In this document: positions 1 to 10,100 of the stretch, in pieces
How the letters are laid out: each line of letters begins with the position of its first letter
Position numbering within the stretch: position 1 is the first letter of the stretch
Assembly (NCBI RefSeq): GCF_023072595.1
Contig: NZ_JALLGK010000001.1
Location: forward strand, 186,001-250,000
Direction of reading: 5' to 3'
DNA: 64,000 nucleotides
Origin: Streptomyces sp. XM4193
GTDB taxonomy: Bacteria; Actinomycetota; Actinomycetes; Streptomycetales; Streptomycetaceae
Translations under genes and position numbers: made by a program
Notes under the pieces: model-generated
Database searches by the model: none
What the model was told of the DNA's origin: nothing
What the model saw: the letters and a program-made list of their open reading frames with translations, nothing else

Positions 1-348
1 GGGTTCGCGCGTTCGGGGCTTGGGGGGCGCGCGTTCGGGTCGAGTGCTTCGGGGGCGGGCACGCCGGGGCGGCGTCCGTGGAGCGCGGGTCCGCTCGGGC
101 GCGGGCGCGCAGGAGTGCGGGGCGCGCGGCGGGACCGGTGCGCGCAGGGGCGGGGCGGGGCGGGAGGCGGCTCGGCGGCCGTCTCGTTGTTCGCCGCACT
201 GTGTACGAGGGCTCTGACCGGCTCCTGACCGGTACCTGACCCCTGCGGCCCCGCCCGCGGACCCCGCGGACCGCCCGTCGGTGCGGCCCCGGACGGGACG
301 CGCCCGCCGCCTGCGCCGGGGGCGGCAGGTGGCGGGCGGCGCCGCGGT
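1..348. other. Left edge, no gene recognised
   Basis: This GC-rich stretch lies downstream of the thioesterase gene. It contains only runs such as gcgcgcgttcgg and imperfect inverted GC repeats. A plus-strand ORF here has no ribosome binding site and an Arg/Gly/Ala-only composition, so I read it as noise. The end of the biosynthetic operon may continue beyond the left edge, but nothing here shows that. Confidence 0.5.
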
Positions 349-1140
349 TCAGCCGGAGACGGACGCCGTCAGCCGGTCCAGATGACGGGCGAAGTCGGCG
401 GTCACGGCAGCGGCGTGCTGGTCGATGTAGAAGTGGCCGCCGGAGAACTCCCGGTGCCCCAGGTACCGTTCGCCGCGGTCCTTCCAGTGCGTCATCGCGT
501 CGTCGGTCTCCTGGAGCGGGTCGGACCTGCCGCCGTAGGAGACGAACGGGCAGTCCACCGTCACGCCGTCGTCGACGTACTGCGCCGCGACCCGCAGATC
601 GGCCCGGAGCGCGGGCACGACCAGGGCGAGCATCTCCGGGTTGTCGTAGACCTCCGCCGGGAAGGAGCCCAACTTCTTGATCCACTCGACCAGTTCGGGG
701 TCCGGCATCCGGCTCTGCTCCTCCGTGGGCTGGAAGAAGCCGATCGGCGACCAGCCGGAGGTGCCGAGCAGCGCCGGCGCCGGCATCCCGTCCTCCGCGA
801 GCCGGACGGTCAGCCGGTAGGCGAGCTGGGCGCCCAGGCAGTGGCCGAAGAAGGCGAACGGACGGTCGTCGATCTCCGCCACGACCGCCTCGTACAGCGC
901 GTCGAGCAGCGGGTCCCACTTCTCGAAGGTCTCCTCCTCCCGGCGGTTGTGCCGGCCGGGGAGGGTGACGGCCTGCGGTGCGATCGTGGGCGGGAGGAGC
1001 TCCGCCCAGTCCCGGTAGATGATCGCCCCGCTGCCGGCGTGCGGCAGCAGGAAGAGCCGGGTCTCGGCCTCGTCGGAGGGCTCGACCGGGTGGAACCAGT
1101 GGCCCGCGGTCGACATGTCCTGTACTGGGTTGTCCCCCAC
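349..1140 (-). CDS. Type II-like thioesterase with Cys nucleophile
   Basis: 263-aa alpha/beta-hydrolase of the type II (editing) thioesterase family that serves PKS/NRPS lines by releasing acyl groups from carrier proteins. Visible motifs: the N-terminal LLPHAGSG oxyanion-hole segment (residues 31-38), nucleophile elbow FFGHCLGAQ (Cys101), Asp207 in YGGRSDP, and His236 in SGGHFYID. The elbow normally reads GxSxG; here the codon is TGC, so Cys replaces Ser. I chose the GTG at 1140 because AAGGAG (1148-1153) sits 7 nt upstream; an in-frame ATG at 1116 has no comparable site. It is the last gene of the ACP-PKS-ligase-monooxygenase run. A Cys nucleophile could mean slow hydrolysis or transfer to another nucleophile, which is inference. 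Confidence 0.88.
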   Translation of the reverse strand: MGDNPVQDMSTAGHWFHPVEPSDEAETRLFLLPHAGSGAIIYRDWAELLPPTIAPQAVTLPGRHNRREEETFEKWDPLLDALYEAVVAEIDDRPFAFFGHCLGAQLAYRLTVRLAEDGMPAPALLGTSGWSPIGFFQPTEEQSRMPDPELVEWIKKLGSFPAEVYDNPEMLALVVPALRADLRVAAQYVDDGVTVDCPFVSYGGRSDPLQETDDAMTHWKDRGERYLGHREFSGGHFYIDQHAAAVTADFARHLDRLTASVSG

Positions 1141-1232
1141 GTGTGGACTCCTTGGTGTGCGTTGGAAGTGGGCTGCCGCCGCTGGCGACCCGGTTGACTC
1201 GCGGTCACGACCGCGCTGACGCCCCGGCAGGT

Positions 1233-2249
1233 TCAGCCGAGGGCGCGGACGGCCGGCAGCAGCTCCTCGGCGATCTGCTTCAACTGCGGCTCGGGGTCGA
1301 GCGATCCGATCCGCAGCACGATGTGCCGGGCGCCCTGGTGCACATAGCCGGCGAGCCACTGCGCGCACTTGGCCGGGCTGCCCCAGGCGTACGCCTGGAT
1401 CGTCGCCATCGCCTCCAGCGAGCGGCCGTAGTAGTGCTCGACGTAGTGCTCCAGCTCCTCCTTGGCGCGCTCCTCGTCGTCGTTGACGGTGAGGGTCGCG
1501 TAGAAGCCGGGAGTGACGGCGTCCGCCGGGCGCCCCTGCGCCACGGTCAGTTCGGCCAGCGTGCGCCGCGCGGCGCCGTACGCCGCTGCGGTGGGCAGGA
1601 ACGGCAGCCAGCCGTCGTACCCGCGTGCCACCCTGGCCAGCACGCGCGGGGTGTCGCTGCCGGCCAGCCACAGCGGCGGGCCGCCCGGCGTACGGGTCCG
1701 GGGCAGCCGGTCGAGCCCGTCGGCCTGCCAGTAGCGCCCCTCGAAGTCCGTGGGCGCGCCCGGTTCGTGGCTGCGCCACGCGGTGCGCCAGAGCCGGGTG
1801 ATCTCGTCCAGCCGACCGGCCCGGCCGCCGAACTCGGCGCCCACCGCGGCGAATTCGGCCTCCGTCTCGGGCACCGGGAACCCCGAGCCCAGCCCCAGCA
1901 CGAGCCGCGAGCCGCAGACGTGGTCCAGGCTGGCGAGCATGTTGGCGCCGATCAGCGGGTGCCGCAGCGCGGGTGTGAGCGCCGCCGTGCCCAGGGTGAC
2001 GCGGCTGGTCGCGGCGCCCGCCGCGGCGAGCACCACCAGCGGGTCCAGCCGCGGCCGGGCGACGAGCGAATCGCCGGTCCACACCGAGTCGAATCCCAAC
2101 TCCTCGGCGCTGCGGGCGAATTGGAGCAGCGGATCGGCGTCGAACGTGCCGGTGATGGCCTGCTCCCTGGTCGGCAGCAGAACGCCGATGTTGACCGCCC
2201 CCGTCGGCGCGCCGCCGGGGGCGGTGCTGGGAGCGTCTGATGTGGCCAT
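1233..2249 (-). CDS. LLM-class (luciferase-like) flavin/F420 oxidoreductase
   Basis: 338-aa protein of the bacterial luciferase-like fold. It shows NIGVLLPTREQ at the start of strand 1, SAEELGFDSVWTGDS, VTLGTAALTPALRHP and the GLGSGFPVPETE segment typical of F420- or FMN-dependent LLM oxidoreductases. In secondary metabolism such enzymes hydroxylate, oxidise or do Baeyer-Villiger-type chemistry, sometimes on carrier-bound chains; the cofactor cannot be told from the sequence alone. It lies 92 bp upstream of the thioesterase and 235 bp downstream of the ligase, on the same strand. By context it tailors the PKS product; substrate unknown. Confidence 0.85.
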   Translation of the reverse strand: MATSDAPSTAPGGAPTGAVNIGVLLPTREQAITGTFDADPLLQFARSAEELGFDSVWTGDSLVARPRLDPLVVLAAAGAATSRVTLGTAALTPALRHPLIGANMLASLDHVCGSRLVLGLGSGFPVPETEAEFAAVGAEFGGRAGRLDEITRLWRTAWRSHEPGAPTDFEGRYWQADGLDRLPRTRTPGGPPLWLAGSDTPRVLARVARGYDGWLPFLPTAAAYGAARRTLAELTVAQGRPADAVTPGFYATLTVNDDEERAKEELEHYVEHYYGRSLEAMATIQAYAWGSPAKCAQWLAGYVHQGARHIVLRIGSLDPEPQLKQIAEELLPAVRALG

Positions 2250-2289
2250 GTGCGTGAGTCCCTTCGTGGCGTCGTGGTGAGCGCGTCCG

Positions 2290-2375
2290 CGGTCGCCCCG
2301 GGGTCCGGCGCGGGTCCGGTCCGGCGCGGGTCCGGTCCGGCCCGGTCCGGTTCGGGCCGTGGTCCGGTTCGACCG
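2290..2375. repeat. GGTCCGGCGCG-type direct repeats in operon gap
   Basis: The 235-bp gap between ligase and LLM oxidoreductase contains several head-to-tail copies of ggtccggcgcg / ggtccggcccg, grading into ggtccggttcg. It separates two parts of one operon and could form secondary structure that tunes expression; no promoter is recognisable. Confidence 0.5.
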
Positions 2376-2484
2376 GGGCGGACGCGTTCCGTGCGGTGGA
2401 CGCGTGTGGTGGATGGGTGCGGCCCGTACGCGAGTTGTCGGGTACGGCGGACGCGGCGGGTGTACGGCGGGCGCTGCGCGCGGG

Positions 2485-4179
2485 TCAGGGCCGGTCGGGG
2501 GCCGCCGTCGGCTGCTCGCGCAGCCGCTCGCGTATCTCGCGCCGCAGCACCTTGCCCGAGGGGTTGCGGGGCAGCGTGTCGGTGAACCGGTAGTCGCACG
2601 GGATCTTGTAGTCGGCGATGCGCCCGTGCAGGAACATCAGCAGCTGACGGGGCGTCGCCGCGGCGCCCTCGCGCAGCACCACCACGGCCTGGACCGTCTC
2701 GCCCCAGCGCGGGTCGGGCAGGCCGACGACCGCGGAGTCGGCCACCGCGGGATGCTCGGCGAGCGCCTTCTCCACCTCGGCCGGGTAGACGTTCTGACCG
2801 CCCACGATGATCGTGTCGTTGATGCGGTCGCAGAGGAAGAGGTTCCCCGCCTCGTCCAGATAGCCGGCGTCGCCCATGTGCAGCCAGCCGTCGACGAGCG
2901 TCGCGGCGGTCACCTCCGGCAACCGCCAGTAGCCGAGCATCGCCGAGGGCGTACGGATGCACACCTGGCCGATCTCGCCGGCCGGCAGCTCCCGCCCCCG
3001 CGAGTCGACGATCCGCAGTTCGTTGCCCGGGCAGGCGCGGCCGACCGAGAGCAGCAGCGGATTGCCCGGAGTGTGCTCCTCCGGGGGCAGGCTCACCGCG
3101 ACGCTGCCGGTCTCGGTGCTGGCGTATATCTGTGCCAGCTCGCAGCCGAAGACCTCCATGCTGCGTCGCAGCAGCGGCTCCGAGATGGGCGCAGCACCGT
3201 AGGCGATCTTGCGCAGCGAGGCGAACGCCTCGGCGGAGGCGGCGGGTTCGTCCAGCATCATCCGGAGCATCGCCGGAGCGGCGAAGGTCGTGGTCACCCC
3301 GTGCCGCTCGATGAGCGCCACCGCCTCCTTGGCGACGAACATCCGCATCACCACATTGGTGCCGCCCGCGTTGAAGCCGTGCAGGAACCAGCCGAGTCCG
3401 GCGATGCCGAAGCCCGGCAGCGAGATCAGGTTGACGTCCTCCGGGAGCCAGTCGATCCACGCGACGCCCTCGGCACGCATGGCCCGCGGCAGCGTGAAGA
3501 AGCTGCGCTGGGCCAGCACCACGCCCTTGGGCAGGCCGGTGGTCCCGCTGGTGTAGATCTGCGCGACGGGGTCGTCGGGTCCGGTGCCGGGGGAGTGGTC
3601 GGTCTCCGGACGGGCCGCGCACCAGCGCCGCAGCCCCGCCCCCCGGCCCACGCGACCGTCGCCGTCGGTGGAGCCGTCGGTGGGGCCGTCGGTGGGGCCG
3701 TCGGTTCTGACGACCTCGCCCACCTCCGGCAGCCGGGGCAGTATCCGCTCGGCGACGGCGGCGAACTCCTCCTCCACGAACAGGAGTCGGGCTCCCGAGT
3801 CGCGCAGGATGTGGTCCACCTCGCCGCCGGTCAGGCGCCAGTTGACCGGGACCATGACCGCGCCGGCCTTGGCGCAGGCGAGGACCAGCGCGTAGTAGTC
3901 CTCGGACTCGCGGCCGAGGAAGGCGACCCGGTCCGCGCGCCCCACTCCGGCCGCGCGCAGGCCGTGCGCCAGTCGGTTGCTGTAGCGGTGCAGCTCGGCG
4001 TGGGTGAGGGTGCGGTCCTCACAGCGGACGGCGGGGTGGTCCGGCCGCAGCGCCGCGTGCTCGGCGCTGCGGGCGGCAAGCGTCCAGCCCGTCCGCGCTC
4101 CCCCGTCGGGCCCGTCCTGGGCGCCTTCCGCGGGGAGGCCCGGCTCGCGCCGGGTGGTGGTGGCTGTGGTCTCCGTCAT
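2485..4179 (-). CDS. AMP-dependent acyl-CoA/ACP ligase
   Basis: 564-aa ANL-superfamily adenylating enzyme. Motifs: P-loop-like YTSGTTGLPKGVV (residues 209-221), the ASTETG acyl-adenylate motif, WLHMGDAGYLDE, the hinge CDRINDTIIVGGQNVYP, and a C-terminal NPSGKVLRRE with the catalytic Lys. It activates a carboxylic acid as acyl-AMP and passes it to CoA or a carrier protein. The ATG overlaps the PKS stop by 4 bp (ATGA), indicating translational coupling, so it most likely supplies the starter acyl unit to the PKS or the free carrier protein. Residues about 159-174 are a TDGP-repeat insertion encoded by short GC repeats. Whether it makes acyl-CoA or acyl-ACP is not decidable here. Confidence 0.9.
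   Translation of the reverse strand: MTETTATTTRREPGLPAEGAQDGPDGGARTGWTLAARSAEHAALRPDHPAVRCEDRTLTHAELHRYSNRLAHGLRAAGVGRADRVAFLGRESEDYYALVLACAKAGAVMVPVNWRLTGGEVDHILRDSGARLLFVEEEFAAVAERILPRLPEVGEVVRTDGPTDGPTDGSTDGDGRVGRGAGLRRWCAARPETDHSPGTGPDDPVAQIYTSGTTGLPKGVVLAQRSFFTLPRAMRAEGVAWIDWLPEDVNLISLPGFGIAGLGWFLHGFNAGGTNVVMRMFVAKEAVALIERHGVTTTFAAPAMLRMMLDEPAASAEAFASLRKIAYGAAPISEPLLRRSMEVFGCELAQIYASTETGSVAVSLPPEEHTPGNPLLLSVGRACPGNELRIVDSRGRELPAGEIGQVCIRTPSAMLGYWRLPEVTAATLVDGWLHMGDAGYLDEAGNLFLCDRINDTIIVGGQNVYPAEVEKALAEHPAVADSAVVGLPDPRWGETVQAVVVLREGAAATPRQLLMFLHGRIADYKIPCDYRFTDTLPRNPSGKVLRREIRERLREQPTAAPDRP
3658..3711. repeat. 12-bp repeats encoding TDGP linker
   Basis: ggggccgtcggt units lie head to tail inside the ligase gene and encode the in-frame TDGPTDGPTDGSTDGDG stretch in the N-terminal domain. 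They are likely a slippage-prone, structurally tolerated loop. Confidence 0.65.
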
Positions 4180-7100
4180 GCGGCTGCCTCCTGCGGTACG
4201 AGCCTGCTCTCCAGAAAGTCGCTGAGCTGCTGGACCGACGGGTGGTCGAAGACGAGCGAGGCGGGCAGCGCCAGCCCGAACGCCTTCTCCAGGCCGCTCT
4301 TGACCTCCATCCCCATCAGCGAGTCCAGACCCAGCGAGACGAACTCCGCGGTGGGGTCCAGCGGATCGTCCGGCGCCATCCGCAGGGTGGCGGCCACCCG
4401 TTCGGTGACGACGCCGGCGATGGCCGCGCCGCGCTCCCGGTCGGGCAGCGCCACCAGGGCGGCCACGTCGAGGGTTTCGGCGCCCTCGGTGTCCCGGCCG
4501 GAGCCCGGCGCGACGAGCCGGGCGTACAACCGGTTGTCCACGGGCGAGAGTTCGGTGAAGCGGTGCCAGTCGACCTCGCCCACGACGCGTCGTACGGCGC
4601 CCTCGCGCCACATCCGGTCCAGGGTGCGCAGCGCCCTGGAGGGCGAGAAAAAGGAGATGCCGCCCCGGACGATCTCCTTGCCGAGCGAGTCGTCCAGCCG
4701 CGCCGACATGCCCACCGCGGCCCAGGCGCCCCAGTTGGCGGAGGTGGCCGGCAGTCCCTTCGCGGCCCGCCACTCCGTCAGCCCGTCCAGGAACGCACTG
4801 GCTCCCGCGTAGTGCGCCTGGGTCGCTCCGCCGACGACGGCGGCGATCGAGGAGTAGGAGATGAAGAAGTCCAGCTCGGGGAAGGACTCGGCGGCCTCGT
4901 GCAGCAGCCAGCCGCCGTAGACCTTGGGGCCGAACTGGGTGTCGATCTCCTCCCACGTCAGGTTGGCGACCAGCGATTTGCCGATGGCGCCGGCCGCGTG
5001 CACGATGCCGCCCACCGGACAGCCGGACGCGGCGATCTCGCCGAGTTCGGCGGTCAGCCGCTTGACGTCCTCGGGCCGGGAGACGTCGGCGCGCAGCAGT
5101 CGTATCTCGGCACGCCGTTCCAACTCCGCGAGCACCGGCGCCGCTTCGGGCGTCGCCCGGCCGCCGCGGCTGACCAGGGCCAGGTGCCGCGCCCCGAGGT
5201 CCACCAGCTTGCGGGCGGTCACCAGACCGAGGCCGCCGAGACCACCGGTGATCAGATAGAGCCGGTCCGGCCGGACGCCGACGGCCTCCTCGCCGTCGGG
5301 ACCCGGAGTCCGGGCGGGGCCGTGCGCCGCGGCTTCCGGGCGGCGGCCCGGTTCGGCGCCCGGGTGGAGGCAGACCACCACGGTGCCGGGTGCGGCGCCG
5401 CGGGCGAGCGCGGCAAGCGCCTCGTCCGTCTCCTCCAGCCCGTAGCAGACCACCTCGGAACGGGCGTCGCCGCCGGCCCCGGGCAGTTCGCCCACCGACA
5501 GGTCCGGCCCGGCCGAGTCGGCTGCGCCGGCCTCGAGTCGGGCTGCGTCGGGTTCGGGAGTGTCCAGCTCGGCGGCGAGTGCGGCCGCGGCCTCGGTCAG
5601 CGGAGTGCCCGCGGGCACGGGCGAGACCTCGCCGGCCGGGACCGTCACGGTACGCCGGAGCGTGCCCCCGGTGCGCAGCAGCACCTGGCTGCCGACCGGC
5701 AGCCCGACGCCCTCGCCCACCGCCAGCACGACACCGCTGGCACCGGTGCCCAGAACGGTGTCCTCGCCCTCCGCGGACCGCCGCACATCGGCGGCGCAGA
5801 GCCCGGCGACGTACACCCGGACCTGCACCTCGCCGGCGAGCGGCGGCCGGTCGGCGGCGGGGACCGGGACGATCTCGGTGTGCTCCCCGGCCGCGGCCGG
5901 CCGCAGTTCGAAGCCGCCGGGCCAGTCCGGAGAGCGGTCGCCGGGCAGCAGCCGCCGCACGTACCGGCCGCCGTCGCGGAAGGCGATCTGGTGCTCGCCC
6001 TCCTCCGGCACCGCCCACTCGGCGACCAGGCCGCCGGGGTCGCCGCCGGTCGGCAGGTCGACCAGGGTCGGACGGTACTGCGGGTACTCGTTGAGCAGGG
6101 TGTGGCCGAAGCCCCAGAGTGTGCCGGCCGCCAACTGCTCGCCCGTGCCGGGCAGATCGTCGGGCAGCCACTGGGCGCGCTCGGTCACCAGCCACAGCCG
6201 CGGCGAGCGGCCGGTGGCGTCCGCCAGGGCGGCGACGGTCTCCAGCAGCCGGCGGTAGTTGTCCTCGCACTCGGCGCGCAGGGTCTCGGCCGAGGCCGGA
6301 CCACCGGTCTCGCGCTGCTCGCCCGGCCGCCAGAACCACACCACCTCCGTCACGGACGGATCGCGCAGCGCCTCGCGCAGCGCCGCGGTGTCCGCCACGG
6401 TGCTCAGCCGCGCCCCGGCCGCGGCGGCCCGTTCGGCCAGCGGACCCCGTACGGGCGCGGCGGCGGGCAGTACGGCGACGGCGTGGCGCTCGGCGGCGGG
6501 CGCACTGTCGAGGGGCGAGCCGTCGAGGGGCGTGCCGTCGAGGGGCGCCGCGGTGCGCCGCAGCCAGCGCGGTCGGTGGAGGAAGTTCCGCTGCCGGTCC
6601 GGCTCCTGGGCGCGGGCGAGTTCGACGTCCGCGAACAGGGCCACCGGCTGGTCGCCCTCCATCAGCAGCAGGTCGGCGGTCCGCTGACCGTCCGCCCCCG
6701 GATCGGACCCGCGGCGGGCACCGGCGTCGTGCCGGAGGCGGGCGAGCACCCGCAGCCGGTCGGCGCGCGGCTTCTTGTAGAGCCGGATCGCCCCGAACCG
6801 CACCGGCGCCAGGGCAGGCGCCCGGTGGTCGACGACGGACAGCGCGTGCAGGGCGCCGGAGAGCGCGGCGAGCGGCAGTTGGTCCAGCGCGCCGACCGGC
6901 GGCACGGACAGTTCGCCCACCAGCAGGTCGCCGCGGTACCGGGTGACCCGCTCCAACGTTCCCAGCCGGGCGCCGAATTCGTGCCCGGCGGCCGTGAGGT
7001 CGGTGTAGACGTCCACGCCCTCCACGGTCTCCAGCACCTCGACGGCCTCGGCCTCGGCGCGCAGCAGCTTGCGGGTCGCCAGGTCTCCCGTCTGGCTCGG

Positions 7101-10100
7101 CCGCAGGTCCAGCAGCGCGTCCGCGTGCAGCACCTCCTGTTCGCCGTGCCCGCTCAGGATCTCGACCTGCACCTCGGCGCCGCTGTCGGGCAACGGCACC
7201 AGCCGGGTGCGGAGTTCGACCGTCGCGGCGGTGTCCGACTCCTCGGGCAGCGGCAGCGGGCGGTGCAGACGCAGGGCGCGGACAGCCGCGTCGGTGCGCC
7301 CGTACACCGCGTCCTGAAGCGCGAGCAGCAGCTCGACGTGGGCGCCCGGCGGGAGTTCGGCACCGTCGGGGGTGCGGTAGCCGGCCAGCGCGGGCAGCCG
7401 GCGCGCACCCAGTACGGCGGTGAACTCCCGGATGCCGGCGGCGGCTCGGTCCGCGTCGAGGTCGGCCGGGGTGCCCAGCAGCGGATGGGTCGCCGGCCCC
7501 GCGGAGCCGGCGTTGTCGGCCGAGGGCAGTGCGACGGGCAGCCAGTGCCGTCTGCGCTGGAAGGCGTAGGTGGGCAGCGTCACCCTGGTCGGCGCGTGTG
7601 CGCCCTGGTAGCCGTCCCAACCGACCGTCAGGCCCGCCGCGTAGTAGTCGGCGAGCGAGCGGAGCAGCTCGCTTCCGTCCGGCACGCGCTTCTGCAGGGA
7701 GGGCAGCCAGAGGTGGTCCTCGGCGGGCACACAGCGTTTGGCGAGCGCGGTGAGCGCGGTGGACGGGCCGATCTCGATCAGGGCGTGCCGTCCGCGTTTG
7801 GCCACCGCGCGGATGCCGTCCATGAAGCGCACCGGCTCACCGATGTGGCGCACCCAGTAGTCGGCGTTGCCGATCTGGGCGAGCCGGGCGGGCCTGCCGG
7901 TGACGTTGGAGATCAGGGTGATCCTCGGCTCGTGGAAGGAGACGTCGGCGATCGCGGCACGGAACTCGTCGTACACCTCCGCCATCTGCGGGGAGTGGAA
8001 GGCGTGCGAGACGGTCAACGGGCTGACCCGCACGCCCTGTTCGACGAGCCCGGCGCAGACCTCCTCGACGGAGGCGCGCGCGCCGGAGATCACGCACTGG
8101 TCGGGCGCGTTCACGGCGGCGAGCGCCAGTTCGGGGTGGTCCGCGAGCAGCGGTTCGACGTCCTCCGCGGGGGCGGACACCGCGGCCATCGTGCCGTCGG
8201 CGCGCACCGACTGCATCAGCCGCGACCGGGCGGCGACCAGGGTGACCGCGTCCGGCAGCGTGAACAGCCCGGCGACGGTCGCGGCGACCACCTCGCCGAT
8301 GCTGTGACCGATCAGCGCCTGCGGCCGAACCCCCCAGGAGGTCCAGAGCCCCGCCAGCGCGTACTCCAGGGTGAAGAGCGCGGGCTGGGTGTGGGCGGTC
8401 TCGCCGAGATCCTCGACCGTCACCTCGCGGCTGGTGACCAGCTCCCGCACCGAACGTCCGATCAGCGGCGCGAAGAGCGCGTCGCACTCGTCGACCAGTT
8501 CGCGGAAGACCGGGTGGCGCCGGTAGAGCGCGTCGCCCATGCCCGGGTACTGCGAGCCCTGTCCGGTGAAGAGGAACGCGGTTCTGCGGATGCGCGCCGC
8601 GGCCGGCCGCTTCTCCCGCGCGATCTCCTCGTCGAGGTGCGCGAGCAGGTCGTCGCGGTCGGTGAAGGGGCGCGCGAGGCGGTGGGAGAAGTGCGCGCGG
8701 CCGGTCTGGACGGTGTGGCAGAGCGCGTCCAGGTCGAGGTCCGGGCGGGCGTCCAACAGCTCGCGGTAGCGGGCCAGTTGCGCGGTCAGCGCGGCGTCGC
8801 TCTTGGCGGAGACGGTGAACAGCCGCGGCGGCGCGGCGGCGGACGCGCTGTCGGCCGTCGCGCTGTCGGCCGTCGCGCGGGCGTCGGACGTGCTGCCCGC
8901 AGTCGCGCTGTCGGCGGACGTGCTGCCCGCCGTCGTGCGCGCGTCGGCCAGGCGGGGGGCCTCCTCCAGTACGGCGGCGCCGATGGTCCCGGCGAAACCG
9001 AAGCTGTTGACCAGGGCCCGCCGGGTGCCGGCCGGATAGGGCGTGCACTCCTTCGGCACCTTCACGGCGTAGACGTCCCAGGGGATGCGGCCCGAGGGGT
9101 TGTCGAGGTTCAGGTGCGGATAGACGGTGCCGCTGCGCAGCTGGAGCACGGCCTTGATCAGGCCGACCACGCCGGAGGCCGGTTCCATGTGCCCGAGGTT
9201 GGTCTTCACCGAACCGACCAGCAGCGGCGACTCCTTCGAGTGTCCGGAGGCGAACGCGTCGTTGATGGCGCCGAGTTCGATCGGGTCGCCCAGCGGCGTA
9301 CCGGTGCCGTGCGCCTCCACGTACTGGATGTCGGCCGGCTCCAGCAGCGCGGCCTCCAGCGCACGGCGCATCACCGCTTCCTGCGCGACGCCGTTGGGCA
9401 CGGTCAGGCCGGCGCTGTCGCCGTCCTGACCGACGGCGGTGCCGCGGATCACCGCGAGGACGTCGTCGCCGTCCCGGGACGCGTCCGAGAGCCGCTTGAG
9501 CACCAGGATTCCGCAGCCCTCGGCGCGCACATAGCCGTCGGCCGACTCGTCGAAGGTCTTGCACAGGCCGTCCGGCGCAAGCATGTTGGCGTGGCTGAAC
9601 ATCACCGGGATGCGCGGGTGGTGCAGCGCGTTCACCCCGCCGCACAGCGCGATGTCGGTCTCCCCGTTGCGCAGCCCCTGCGCGGCCATGTGGAGCGCGG
9701 CGAGCGAGGAGGAGCAGGCGGTGTCGACGCTGACGCTCGGCCCGCGCCAGCCCAGGAAGTAGGAGAGCCGCCCGGAGAGCGGGAACATCGTGATGCCGGA
9801 CGCCAGCAGGCCGTCCAGCTGGTCGTACGGGAGGGCGTCCAGCTCCAGCGCGTAGTCGATGGAACTGGCGCCGATGTAGACGCCGCCGTTGCCGCGACGC
9901 AGCGCGGTCGGGTCGATGTTGGCGTGCTCCAGGGCCTTCCAGGCCGTCTCCAGCACCATCCGCTGCTGCGGATCGATGTACTGGGCCTCTTTGGGCGAGA
10001 TGTTGAAGAAGGGGGCGTCGAAGAGGTCGATGCGGTCCAGGAAGCCGCCGCCGGAGGTCCTGATGCGCCCCTTCTCCTCGGGGTCGGCCGGGTCCTGCGG

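Noticed and set aside
2485..7620. 1711-aa minus-strand open frame joining the ligase and part of the PKS region
   Set aside because: Only the part from the ATG at 4179 is the ligase; the upstream extension is Arg/Pro/Ala-only and runs in a frame other than the PKS, as expected of a GC shadow.
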